A program made the translations under genes and the position numbers. Of a stretch of DNA of 12,402 bases, positions 5,316-12,051 are shown piece by piece (positions within the stretch are counted from its first letter, which is position 1; every line of letters begins with the position of its first letter). The notes below the pieces were generated by a model that was not told the DNA's origin, did not search any database, and saw only the letters and a program-made list of their open reading frames with translations. The DNA comes from Mailhella sp. (GTDB lineage: Bacteria > Desulfobacterota > Desulfovibrionia > Desulfovibrionales > Desulfovibrionaceae): assembly GCA_017411945.1 (NCBI GenBank), contig JAFQPD010000052.1, positions 1 to 12,402 of the forward strand, written 5' to 3'.

Positions 5316-6338
5316 ATGATGATCTTCGGCCATTCCCTTCTCGAAGTCGGCCTCTTCTGCGCTCTCGTCATCGGCTGCCTGTGGTACGACCTTCATTCCC
5401 ACGACGACAGCAAGCCCGTCACCGCCAAAAGCGCCGCCAAGTGGACGGCCATCTGGGTTTCCCTCGCCTTCATCTTCGCCGGCTACATCGGCTTCACCGA
5501 AGGCACCGACCAGATGCAGCTCTTCATAGCCGGCTATCTGCTCGAAGAGTCCCTCTCTGTGGATAACCTCTTCGTGATGATGGCCATATTCACTTCCTTC
5601 GGCATCAAGGACGCCTACCAGCACCGCGTGCTCTACTACGGCATCCTCGGCGCCGTCATCATGCGCCTTGCCTTCGTGGCCGCCGGTTCCGGCCTCATCA
5701 AGCTCTTCGGCCCCTACGCCCTCGGCGCCTTCGGCTTCTTCATCCTCTGGACGGCCTTCAAGATGTTCCAGAGCATGAACAAGCATGAAGAAAAGGAAGC
5801 CGTGGACTACTCCCACCACTGGGCCGTGAAGTGGACCCAGAAGTTCGTTCCCGTCCATCCCCACCTCCACGGCCACGACTTCTTCGTGCGCACCGATGAG
5901 AACGGCACCCCCGTGGACGCTCCCAAGAAGAGCGTGGAAAACGTGAAGCTCGCCGAGAAGCCCGTAGGCAAGCTCGTGTGGCGCGCCACCCCCCTCTTCC
6001 TCTGCCTGATGGTCATCGAACTTTCCGACGTGATGTTCGCCTTCGACTCCGTGCCCGCCGTGCTCGCCATCACGCCCGACCCCTTCATCGTGTACACCTC
6101 CAACATCTTCGCCATCCTCGGCCTCCGTTCCATGTTCTTCCTGCTGGCCGCCGCGAAGCGTTACCTGCGCCATCTTGAAAAGTCCGTCATCGCTATCCTG
6201 GCCTTCGTCGGCATCAAGATGCTCATCGCCCTGCCTCCCGTCCATTTCCACATTCCTCCCACCGTCTCCCTCAGCGTGGTGGTCGGCTTCCTCACCCTCG
6301 GCATCCTCGCCTCGTTCCTTCCTGAAAAGAAGGCATAA
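5316..6338 (+). CDS. terC: TerC-family integral membrane protein, probable Mn2+ exporter
   Basis: A 340-aa multi-spanning inner-membrane protein of the TerC/Alx family. Members include Mn2+ exporters and proteins linked to tellurite resistance. It carries the two family signatures with acidic residues in the membrane: EESLSVDNLFV (E78, D83, N84) and ELSDVMFAFDSVPA (E235, D238, D244). About eight or nine hydrophobic segments flank a hydrophilic loop at roughly 155-215 that contains several His (HH at 167-168, HPHLHGH at 181-187). GGGAGGA lies 8 nt before the ATG; a second ATG follows at once, so the start could be one codon later. The upstream Mn2+ riboswitch makes manganese efflux the best inferred role, with expression raised by excess Mn2+. 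A strong terminator follows within 40 nt, so it is a single-gene transcript. Confidence 0.88.
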   Translation: MMIFGHSLLEVGLFCALVIGCLWYDLHSHDDSKPVTAKSAAKWTAIWVSLAFIFAGYIGFTEGTDQMQLFIAGYLLEESLSVDNLFVMMAIFTSFGIKDAYQHRVLYYGILGAVIMRLAFVAAGSGLIKLFGPYALGAFGFFILWTAFKMFQSMNKHEEKEAVDYSHHWAVKWTQKFVPVHPHLHGHDFFVRTDENGTPVDAPKKSVENVKLAEKPVGKLVWRATPLFLCLMVIELSDVMFAFDSVPAVLAITPDPFIVYTSNIFAILGLRSMFFLLAAAKRYLRHLEKSVIAILAFVGIKMLIALPPVHFHIPPTVSLSVVVGFLTLGILASFLPEKKA

Positions 6339-6346
6339 AGGCGACG

Positions 6347-6398
6347 CTCAGGCCCCGGCCTGAATACGAAAAAAGGCGGCTGTCTTCGGACGGCCGCC
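6347..6398 (+). repeat. 52-nt terminator module, copy 1
   Basis: Identical over 52 nt to 7770-7821. It contains a tight inverted repeat TCAGGCC-CC-GGCCTGA, the spacer ATACGAAAAAA, and the stem of a TTCG-tetraloop terminator. Identity starts and ends abruptly: the flanking bases differ on both sides. The two copies bracket the CNNM-type gene. Confidence 0.9.
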
Positions 6399-6407
6399 GA
6401 TTTTTTT
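6375..6407 (+). terminator. Intrinsic terminator of terC
   Basis: GGCGGC-T-GTC (6375-6384), TTCG loop, GAC-G-GCCGCC (6389-6398): a ten-pair stem with one T-G wobble, followed by GA and seven T (6401-6407). Confidence 0.9.
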
Positions 6408-6456
6408 ACATCCGTCAGCTCTCGAACATCAAACTTCACACGATCAGTTTTATCCC

Positions 6457-7761
6457 ATGGAAATCGCCTTACTTTTCATTCTCATCCTCTTCAATGGCGT
6501 GTTTGCCATGTCAGAGATAGCACTGGTGACAGCCAGAAAGGCTCGCCTTTCTGCCCGAGCCGCGCAAGGACACAAGGGAGCCCAGGCGGCTCTGCGGCTT
6601 GGAAATGATCCTGCGCGCTTCCTTTCCGCCATACAGATCGGCATCACTTCCATCGGCCTTTTCAGCGGTATCGTGGGCGAATCTGCCTTTGCCGGACCTC
6701 TGGGCATCTGGATGCAGGATACGTTTGGCTTATCCACGGCCACTGCAGAAACAGTTTCGACTATAATTGTTGTGGCTCTTGTGACCTATCTGTCTATCGT
6801 GGCAGGCGAACTTGTTCCCAAAAGGCTCGGCCAGCTTGCCCCGGAAGCAACCGCCTGCCTTGTGGCGCGCCCCATGAACGCCCTTGCCTCGATGAGCCGC
6901 CCCTTCGTGGCTCTCCTTACCTTTTCCACAAGCCTCTTGCTCCGGATCCTGGGAGTACGCGACGACAAGGAGCAGGCCGTGACGGAAGAGGAGATACAGG
7001 CCATGATCGATGAAGGCTCGGAAACTGGCACCATAGAGCAAAAGCAACGTGAGATGCTGACCAATATTTTCCGCCTCGACGACAGGGCCGTCAGCTCCAT
7101 CATGGTTCCAAGGTCTGAAATACGATACCTTGATGTAGAAAATTCCCCAGAAAAAACGCTGGAAATACTGCGCGGCCACAGCTATTCCTGGCTTCCTCTT
7201 TGCCGAGGCGGCTTGAACAATCTTCTCGGCGTTGTGCGCACTCAGCAGGCCCTTCTGCTCTTCACCTGCCCTGCGCCCAATGCCTCGAGCTTTTCCGCAG
7301 ACCTTGAAGCTCTGGCACAGCCTGCTGTTTTTGTCCCTGAAGCTGTGAACGGCCTTGACCTGCTGGAGCTGTTTCAAGAAAAAGGCATGCATACTGCCTT
7401 TATCGTAGATGAATACGGAACTCTCCAGGGGCTCGTTACCCTGCGCGACATTCTTGAGATCCTGGCTGGCCAGATAGGTGCCCCCCACGACGATTCGTGG
7501 GCTGTTCAGCGGGAGGACGGGAGCTGGCTTGTTGACGGCAGCATTCCCCTGCCTGAACTGAAGGACCTGCTCGGCATACGACGCCTGCCCGATGAAAACG
7601 AGGGCCACTACTCCATCCTGAGCGGGATGCTGATGTACCTTGAAGGCCGCATCCCCTCTGAGGGAGACCGTATTCCCTGCTGCGGCTGGACCTTCGAAAT
7701 CATCGATATGGACGGCAACAAGATCGACAAGGTTCTGGTGAGCAAATCAGAGCAAAATTAA
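6457..7761 (+). CDS. CNNM/CorC/HlyC-type transporter (DUF21 + CBS pair + CorC_HlyC domain)
   Basis: A 434-aa inner-membrane protein with the standard domain order. The DUF21/CNNM transmembrane domain covers about 1-170, with a first helix at 2-24, the motif GELVPKR at 117-123, and further helices near 100-118 and 148-166. A CBS-pair region covers about 205-340, with MVPRSEI at 216-222 and FIVDEYGTLQGLVT at 315-328. A CorC_HlyC (transporter-associated) domain covers about 347-432. Relatives are Mg2+/divalent cation exporters or regulators; older labels such as hemolysin are misleading. No Shine-Dalgarno is visible before the ATG at 6457 (upstream TCAGTTTTATCCC), so initiation may be weak or leaderless. 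The gene sits alone between two identical 52-nt terminator modules, and seems richer in ATA, GTT and CTT codons than terC, which may mean separate acquisition. Confidence 0.87.
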   Translation: MEIALLFILILFNGVFAMSEIALVTARKARLSARAAQGHKGAQAALRLGNDPARFLSAIQIGITSIGLFSGIVGESAFAGPLGIWMQDTFGLSTATAETVSTIIVVALVTYLSIVAGELVPKRLGQLAPEATACLVARPMNALASMSRPFVALLTFSTSLLLRILGVRDDKEQAVTEEEIQAMIDEGSETGTIEQKQREMLTNIFRLDDRAVSSIMVPRSEIRYLDVENSPEKTLEILRGHSYSWLPLCRGGLNNLLGVVRTQQALLLFTCPAPNASSFSADLEALAQPAVFVPEAVNGLDLLELFQEKGMHTAFIVDEYGTLQGLVTLRDILEILAGQIGAPHDDSWAVQREDGSWLVDGSIPLPELKDLLGIRRLPDENEGHYSILSGMLMYLEGRIPSEGDRIPCCGWTFEIIDMDGNKIDKVLVSKSEQN

Positions 7762-7769
7762 GGACTAAA

Positions 7770-7821
7770 CTCAGGCCCCGGCCTGAATACGAAAAAAGGC
7801 GGCTGTCTTCGGACGGCCGCC
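7770..7821 (+). repeat. 52-nt terminator module, copy 2
   Basis: Exact copy of 6347-6398 in the same orientation, starting 9 bases after the CNNM gene stop codon. With copy 1 it forms a direct repeat spanning 1,423 bp start to start, so homologous recombination between copies would remove or duplicate the CNNM gene. Confidence 0.9.
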
Positions 7822-7830
7822 TGCTTTTTT
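7798..7830 (+). terminator. Intrinsic terminator of the CNNM-type gene
   Basis: The same TTCG-loop stem as at 6375-6398 (7798-7821), here followed by TGC and six T (7825-7830). Confidence 0.9.
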
Positions 7831-7860
7831 AATCGATGGGCTTTCCTCTGCCGCACTCCG

Positions 7861-7889
7861 TTGGCATCGGAAACGAAGCATGCTAGGCT
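7861..7889 (+). promoter_or_regulatory. Promoter of the EamA transporter gene
   Basis: TTGGCA (7861-7866), a 17-bp spacer, and TAGGCT (7884-7889) preceded by an extended -10 TGC. It gives a short leader of about 20 nt before the GTG start. The -10 is only half consensus, so this is moderate evidence. Confidence 0.5.
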
Positions 7890-7916
7890 CCGGCATCCCG
7901 CAAAGAGAGGCCACCT

Positions 7917-8771
7917 GTGAACATCGCCCTTGCCAAGCATCTTTTCTCCCTTCTCCTTTTCGGCTCCAACGGCATAGTCGCCAGCCGAATAGACCTCACC
8001 AGCTACGAGATCGTTTTCCTGCGCTGCCTGCTGGGCTCGCTCCTGCTGGGAGCTCTGGCACTGGCGGCAGGGAAGCCGCTCGAACTGTTCCGGGAAAAGC
8101 GTTCGGCCCTGCTCATCACGGCTTCGGGCGTTGCCATGGGAGCAAGCTGGATGTTCCTCTACGAAGCCTTCACGCAGATAGGCGTAAGCTTTGCCACGCT
8201 CACCTACTACTGCGGGCCGGTGATACTCGTAGCCCTCTCGCCCCTGCTCTTCGGCGAAAGGCTCACCCGCCTCAAGCTCGCGGCCCTCACCATGGTGGCG
8301 GCAGGCGCGGCTCTCCTGAACGGCCCTCTCGCGGGCGGCGGCTCGCTGTGGGGGCTGGCCTGCGGCATCATGGCTGCGCTGTGCTATGTGGCCATGGTGG
8401 CCTTCAACAAGAAGGCGCGCGGCGTTTCCGGAATGGAGAACACCCTGCTCCAGCTCATGGCCGCCCTTGGCACGGTAACGCTCTTCCTGCTCTGGAAGCA
8501 GGGCTTCTCGCTGGACGTGGCCGCCAAAGACTGGCCATGCATACTTGTGCTCGGACTTCTGAACACCGGCTACGCCTGCTGGCTGTACTTCTCGTCCATA
8601 GGCAGGCTCCCGGTGCAGACTGTGGCCGTGTGCGGCTATGTGGAGCCGCTCTCCGCCGTGCTCTTCTCCGTGGCCCTTCTGGGCGAGACCATGAGCGCAT
8701 GGCAGGCACTGGGAGCAGCGCTCATCTTCTCCGGCGCGGCCCTGAGCCAGGTGCCGCGTTCGAAAAACTGA
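7917..8771 (+). CDS. DMT-superfamily (EamA) transporter
   Basis: A 284-aa inner-membrane protein with two homologous EamA halves (about 1-135 and 145-280) and some nine or ten hydrophobic helices, the usual size for the drug/metabolite transporter superfamily. Features include the LFGSNGIVASRIDLTSYEIVF N-terminus, GASWMFLYEAFTQIGVSFATL typical of the third-fourth helix region, and a VEPLSAVLFSVALLGE segment at about 242-257, which matches the conserved PxxA..LGE motif of the C-terminal repeat. The start is GTG at 7917, set by AGAGAGG 6 nt upstream. The substrate cannot be told; family members export amino acids, nucleobases or other small metabolites. It is a single-gene unit with its own promoter and terminator, convergent with the small secreted-protein gene. 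Confidence 0.87.
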   Translation: MNIALAKHLFSLLLFGSNGIVASRIDLTSYEIVFLRCLLGSLLLGALALAAGKPLELFREKRSALLITASGVAMGASWMFLYEAFTQIGVSFATLTYYCGPVILVALSPLLFGERLTRLKLAALTMVAAGAALLNGPLAGGGSLWGLACGIMAALCYVAMVAFNKKARGVSGMENTLLQLMAALGTVTLFLLWKQGFSLDVAAKDWPCILVLGLLNTGYACWLYFSSIGRLPVQTVAVCGYVEPLSAVLFSVALLGETMSAWQALGAALIFSGAALSQVPRSKN

Positions 8772-8786
8772 ACGACCGAATTAACT

Positions 8787-8819
8787 GAAAACGGCCTCCT
8801 TCCAACGGAGGCCGTTTTT
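8787..8819. terminator. Bidirectional terminator between convergent genes
   Basis: AAAACGGCCTCC (8788-8799) pairs with GGAGGCCGTTTT (8807-8818), a 12-bp perfect stem with a 7-nt loop. A and T tracts at both ends allow it to work in both directions, ending the EamA gene (+) and the secreted-protein gene (-). Confidence 0.88.
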
Positions 8820-8833
8820 CTTCTGCAAGAATA

Positions 8834-9253
8834 TCAGTTTTCCCACTTGCCCTTCACATAGCGAGGCATTTCCGTGAGGCGGCGCACATTGGTGCACTTC
8901 CACGGGCCTTTCAGTGCGGCCCTGCGGGTCTTGCCTTCGCACTCGTAGGTCATCTCATGGTAGCGGAGGCGTGCAACATACTGGAAATGCTTGCTATTGC
9001 TGGGGCGCAGCTCTGCAGTAACACTCGTGCGGTCTATTTCCGTGAAACGGGCGACGTATACGCCCTTTTCTCTGGTCACGCGAGGCTTGGAGCGATTGAC
9101 GGCCAAACGCTTGTTGGCCTTGTCCACATAGACGAGGACGAATCTTTCGAGCTCGGCCTGTATCTGCGCCTCGCTCTTCTTGGCCATGGCATCGCAGGGA
9201 GCGAGAGCCGTGGCAGCACAAAGGGCGAGGCACAGGAAAAACTTGCGCATCAT
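8834..9253 (-). CDS. Small secreted protein of unknown function
   Basis: A 139-aa protein not assigned to a family. Residues 1-24 form a signal peptide (MMRKFF, hydrophobic LCLALCAATALA, cleavage likely after AMA before KK), so it should be periplasmic. The mature part is basic and mixed in polarity, with alternating beta-like stretches (KGVYVARFTEIDR, SVTAELRPSNSKHFQYVARLRYHEMTYEC). Two Cys, C105 and C120, could form one disulfide. GGAG lies before the ATG pair at 9253/9250, so translation may begin at either Met. It follows the vWA-OmpA gene on the same strand after a terminator, and no clear promoter was seen in the 90-nt gap, so it may depend partly on read-through. Signal peptide, ribosome site and matching terminator make it a genuine gene. 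Confidence 0.75.
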   Translation of the reverse strand: MMRKFFLCLALCAATALAPCDAMAKKSEAQIQAELERFVLVYVDKANKRLAVNRSKPRVTREKGVYVARFTEIDRTSVTAELRPSNSKHFQYVARLRYHEMTYECEGKTRRAALKGPWKCTNVRRLTEMPRYVKGKWEN

Positions 9254-9286
9254 GAAGCTTCTCCGTGAACTTTTCCTGATGTCATG

Positions 9287-9317
9287 CGAGAAAGGCCCGG
9301 CAAGAGGCCAGGCCTTT
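9287..9317 (-). terminator. Terminator of the vWA-OmpA gene
   Basis: On the minus strand AAAGGCCTGGC (9317-9307) pairs with GCCGGGCCTTT (9301-9291), eleven pairs with one T-G wobble and a 5-nt loop, running into TTTCTC. It lies about 25 nt past the stop codon. Confidence 0.7.
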
Positions 9318-9343
9318 CAAAGGATATCGATCCAGATCAACGC

Positions 9344-10336
9344 TTAGTTGAAGATGAATTCCACGCGGCGGTTCAGGTAACGGCCTTCTTCAGTGGCGTT
9401 ATCGAACTTGAAGGACTTGCCCATGCCGATGGCATTGATGGAGGAAGCGGGAACGCCCTGCTCCACGAGGTAAGCCTTGACGGCGCTGGCGCGGTTCTGG
9501 GAAAGCTTCATGTTGTAGGCATCGGAACCGATGGAGTCGGTCCAGCCTTCGAGGGTGATGTTGACATTCTTGCCCTTGAGGATGGCGGCGGCTTCATCGA
9601 GCACGCCCTTGGCCTTGTCGTCGAGGGCATAGGAGTTGAAGGCGAAGTTCACGCCGTGCAGGACGAGGGCGTCGTCAACGCCTTCGGTGTAGAACACGTC
9701 GGCCACGAACTGATTGAGGGCCTTCTGGTCGGCGAGGAGGTCGGCGCCCTTCACGGACACAGAGCAATCCTTGAGGCCGGCGATCTTGTCGAGCACGGCC
9801 TGGCCTTCTTCAGTATCGGCGAAGGACACGACATGGAAGCAGAGGCCGGGCTGAGCGTTGTAGATGGCGGCCACTTCGGCGACAGGGTCGACGCCCACGT
9901 TGCTGGCGCCGTCGGAAGCGAGCACCACAGCGGCGGGACGGGCCATGTTGGCGTATTCGCCGGCAAGGGCACTGAAGCCGTCGCCCATGGGGGTCAGCTG
10001 GCCGAAGATCTTGCCTTCGGTCTTGAGGGTGGCAAGGCCATTCTTCATGGCGGCACGGTCAAAGGCACCGTAGGCGGTCACCGCGCCGGCGGGAGCCACG
10101 GTATGGGCGGAAGACTGGTAGCCGAGATCGGGAAGGGCTTCGACCACGGAGGTGAGCACCTGCTTGGCACCGGCGGCCTTGGTCATCTTGGAGCCTTCCA
10201 TCTTCATCATCATGGAGCCGGACTGGTCGACGACGAGGTCGAAGCTGTCCACCTTGCGAACGAGATCGGCAGCCTGAGAGGCACCGGCAAGGCCCATGAC
10301 GAGAGCGAGGGTGAGGAGAGAAGTACGGATTTTCAT
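9344..10336 (-). CDS. Periplasmic vWA-OmpA fusion protein
   Basis: A 330-aa exported protein with two domains. The signal peptide is residues 1-22 (cleavage SQA before ADL). A von Willebrand factor A domain follows at about 30-215 with a full MIDAS metal site: DQSGS at 37-41, T115, and D142 in ASDGASN. The C-terminal OmpA/peptidoglycan-associated domain covers about 222-330, with the GWTDSIGSDAYN motif (D267), LSQNRA (R282) and a terminal RRVEFIFN. D267 and R282 correspond to the pair that grips diaminopimelate in peptidoglycan. There is no beta-barrel or lipobox, so it is probably a soluble periplasmic protein tethered to the cell wall, presenting a metal-dependent ligand-binding domain. AGGAGG precedes the ATG. 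The partner is unknown. Confidence 0.87.
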   Translation of the reverse strand: MKIRTSLLTLALVMGLAGASQAADLVRKVDSFDLVVDQSGSMMMKMEGSKMTKAAGAKQVLTSVVEALPDLGYQSSAHTVAPAGAVTAYGAFDRAAMKNGLATLKTEGKIFGQLTPMGDGFSALAGEYANMARPAAVVLASDGASNVGVDPVAEVAAIYNAQPGLCFHVVSFADTEEGQAVLDKIAGLKDCSVSVKGADLLADQKALNQFVADVFYTEGVDDALVLHGVNFAFNSYALDDKAKGVLDEAAAILKGKNVNITLEGWTDSIGSDAYNMKLSQNRASAVKAYLVEQGVPASSINAIGMGKSFKFDNATEEGRYLNRRVEFIFN

Positions 10337-10383
10337 GGGGGAAGCCTCCTATGAAAAAAAGTTACAACAGAATCGGTGTTTTC

Positions 10384-10412
10384 TTTCTATCAACTAACCA
10401 TTGGCGTAGCAA
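10384..10412 (-). promoter_or_regulatory. Probable promoter of the vWA-OmpA gene
   Basis: On the minus strand TTGCTA (10412-10407), 17-bp spacer, TAGAAA (10389-10384), each four of six consensus bases. The gene follows a strong dsrC terminator, so it needs a promoter in this 100-nt gap. Confidence 0.45.
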
Positions 10413-10433
10413 GTAGAAACCTATGGACTGCAA

Positions 10434-10468
10434 CAAAAAAAGACGGAAGAACGAATCCTTCCGTCTTT
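10434..10468 (-). terminator. Intrinsic terminator of dsrC
   Basis: On the minus strand AAAGACGGAAG (10468-10458) pairs with CTTCCGTCTTT (10449-10439), a perfect 11-bp stem with an 8-nt loop, continuing into a T run to about 10435. It lies 33 nt past the stop codon. Confidence 0.9.
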
Positions 10469-10501
10469 AATGCGTCTATGCGACTGTTCGCAAGATACGG
10501 C

Positions 10502-10819
10502 TTACACGCAGCCGGTGGGCTTGGGGAGACCAGCCATCTTGCAGGCGCCCTTGCCGGGGCCGGAGGGGAACAGTTCGTAGATTTCCTTCAGCTTGAAGCC
10601 GGTGTTCTTGGACATGATGCGCACCATGGGGGCGATGCCGTTCTTCTTGTAGTAATCCTGCAGGAAGTCGACGACCTTCATGTGATCATCGGTGAGGGCG
10701 GGGATACCTTCGGATTCCTTCACGAATTCGAGCCATTCGGGGCACCAGTCTTCAAAGCGGAGCAGGAAGCCGTCTTCGTCGACTTCGAAAGTCTTACCCT
10801 GGAAAGAAACTTCAGCCAT
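10502..10819 (-). CDS. dsrC: DsrC, sulfur-carrier partner of dissimilatory sulfite reductase
   Basis: A 105-aa cytoplasmic protein of the DsrC/TusE family. In sulfite reducers DsrC receives sulfur from DsrAB as a trisulfide between its two C-terminal cysteines, which is then reduced by the membrane complex DsrMKJOP. Both cysteines are present: C104, the penultimate residue, and C93 eleven positions earlier, in the conserved tail GPGKGACKMAGLPKPTGCV. This two-Cys state separates true DsrC from TusE-type relatives with only the last Cys. The core WCPEWLEFVKESEGIPALTDDH and LQDYYKKNGIAPMVR is typical. The ATG at 10819 is fixed by AGGAGG 6 nt upstream; the open frame runs further upstream but without homology-like sequence. 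It stands alone, away from dsrAB, as is usual in Desulfovibrio-type genomes, with its own strong terminator. Confidence 0.95.
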   Translation of the reverse strand: MAEVSFQGKTFEVDEDGFLLRFEDWCPEWLEFVKESEGIPALTDDHMKVVDFLQDYYKKNGIAPMVRIMSKNTGFKLKEIYELFPSGPGKGACKMAGLPKPTGCV

Positions 10820-10875
10820 GGGAGTCCTCCTTGGACATGTTGGGGCTGTGGGAAATTGCCTGAACAGGCGTCCAG

Positions 10876-10951
10876 GCTCACATACTAACAAAAGGAAAAG
10901 ATGTGATCCTTCTGGTGTGTGAGCTTGCCATAAACAGGTGCAAATGGCAAG
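10876..10951 (-). promoter_or_regulatory. Inverted repeats in the dsrC upstream region
   Basis: The 287-nt gap between ychJ and dsrC holds no gene. CTTGCCAT (10924-10931) and ATGGCAAG (10944-10951) form a perfect 8-bp inverted repeat around 12 nt. A second pair, GCTCACA (10876-10882) and TGTGAGC (10918-10924), could close a 35-nt loop in the leader. A TTGCCA within the first repeat may be a -35 but no convincing -10 is visible. dsrC is normally strongly expressed, so these are candidate control elements only. Confidence 0.35.
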
Positions 10952-11059
10952 TCTGGTCACATTCTTTTTGCAAAATGAAGGAATGCCACGGAGAGCATGC
11001 CTTCGAAGAAGTGCTTGTACCCTCTTTTCAGGCAGGACGCAAGCCCTTTTGGCAAACTT

Positions 11060-11096
11060 TTCCCTCAGACGGGCAGCACGCCTCATCTGCAGGGAA
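11060..11096 (-). terminator. Weak terminator-like hairpin after ychJ
   Basis: TTCCCT-CAGA (11060-11069) pairs with TCTG-AGGGAA (11086-11096, one bulged C), ten pairs with a 16-nt loop, 10 nt past the ychJ stop. The following minus-strand AAGTTTGCC is a poor T tract. Confidence 0.35.
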
Positions 11097-11106
11097 TTTC
11101 AGCCTC

Positions 11107-11598
<492 letters not shown>

Positions 11599-11678
11599 AG
11601 GAGAACTCCTTGAAAATTGTTTGTGAGCACTTTGCCTTCATTAGCGCAGGAACGCAAGCCCCATGAGGCCGGGCAAAG

Positions 11679-11710
11679 AAAAAACCCGCCGGCTGAGGGG
11701 GACCGGCGGG
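11679..11710 (-). terminator. Strong intrinsic terminator upstream of ychJ
   Basis: On the minus strand CCCGCCGG (11710-11703) pairs with CCGGCGGG (11692-11685), a perfect 8-bp all-GC stem with a 10-nt loop, followed by six T (11684-11679). It has no coding gene directly in front of it; the only candidate transcript is the one from the sigma54 promoter at 11750-11765 or read-through from dnaK. Confidence 0.85.
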
Positions 11711-11740
11711 CTGGAGGAAAAAGTTTTTCAAAGGAATTGC
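11679..11740 (-). ncRNA. Candidate short sigma54-dependent RNA (about 60 nt)
   Basis: Defined by the sigma54-type promoter at 11765-11750 (start expected near 11740) and the terminator ending at 11679. The 5' half is AU-rich and unpaired and includes CUUUUUCCUCC (minus strand 11724-11714), a sequence complementary to strong Shine-Dalgarno sites. The 3' half is the GC terminator stem and U tail, the typical form of a bacterial small RNA. It could equally be an attenuated leader of ychJ. No RNA family is recognised. Confidence 0.4.
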
Positions 11741-11749
11741 CAATATATA

Positions 11750-11765
11750 TGCAAGAGGCGTGCCA
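11750..11765 (-). promoter_or_regulatory. Sigma54 (RpoN) -24/-12 promoter
   Basis: On the minus strand TGGCACGCCTCTTGCA matches the sigma54 consensus TGGCACG-N4-TTGCA at every defined position. The invariant GG (11764-11763) and GC (11752-11751) are separated by exactly 10 bp. AT-rich sequence (ATATATAT) follows, where the strands would melt. Such a promoter needs an enhancer-binding activator. Confidence 0.82.
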
Positions 11766-11827
11766 AAACATGCAAAACACAATCACATCAAATAATATCA
11801 CACAGTTACAAATCAAACCCCTCAAAA

Positions 11828-11911
11828 CCTGCTCCTGAAGCAGGCTGAGCGCGTACTTATTTTTGAACTGGCTTCCCGGCCTGTTTCCGGCCTTATGAAA
11901 AATTTTTGAAC
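11828..11911. promoter_or_regulatory. Possible activator sites upstream of the sigma54 promoter
   Basis: CCTGCT (11828-11833) and AGCAGG (11839-11844) form an inverted repeat about 65-80 bp upstream of the -24 element, within the usual range for enhancer-binding protein sites. The 10-nt direct repeat ATTTTTGAAC occurs at 11859-11868 and 11902-11911. The rest of the 453-nt gap (11599-12051) shows no gene. Confidence 0.35.
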
Positions 11912-11983
11912 AGGCCTGCACTTGTCGACTTTTTCAGTTCCCCTTTCAGACAGAGCTTTTCCTTCCCAGCCCCCAGAACGCAG

Positions 11984-12018
11984 AAAAGCCCCGCCCTCCT
12001 TCATGGGGAGAGCGGGGC
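11984..12018 (-). terminator. Intrinsic terminator of dnaK
   Basis: On the minus strand GCCCCGC (12018-12012) pairs with GCGGGGC (11994-11988). After one mismatch four further pairs follow (12010-12007 with 11999-11996), with a 7-nt loop, and TTTT (11987-11984) behind. It lies 34 nt past the stop codon. Confidence 0.85.
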
Positions 12019-12051
12019 CGTCATTTCGTCAGAAGACGCAGCTGCTCCTGC

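Noticed and set aside
5289..6251. 320-codon minus-strand frame opposite terC
   Set aside because: Its translation is a low-complexity Gly/Glu/His/Asp sequence mirroring terC codons; terC has clear motifs, a ribosome site and a riboswitch.
6457..7761. CNNM-type gene as a haemolysin or as a transposon cargo
   Set aside because: The haemolysin label is historical for this family. No transposase, terminal inverted repeats or target-site duplication was seen; the flanking 52-nt repeats are terminators in direct orientation.
9284..10354. 356-codon plus-strand frame opposite the vWA-OmpA gene
   Set aside because: Gly/His-rich antisense artefact; the minus strand carries intact vWA and OmpA motifs.
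10502..11086. Longer 194-codon version of dsrC
   Set aside because: The added N-terminus has no family resemblance, while AGGAGG directly precedes the ATG at 10819 and gives the standard 105-aa DsrC.
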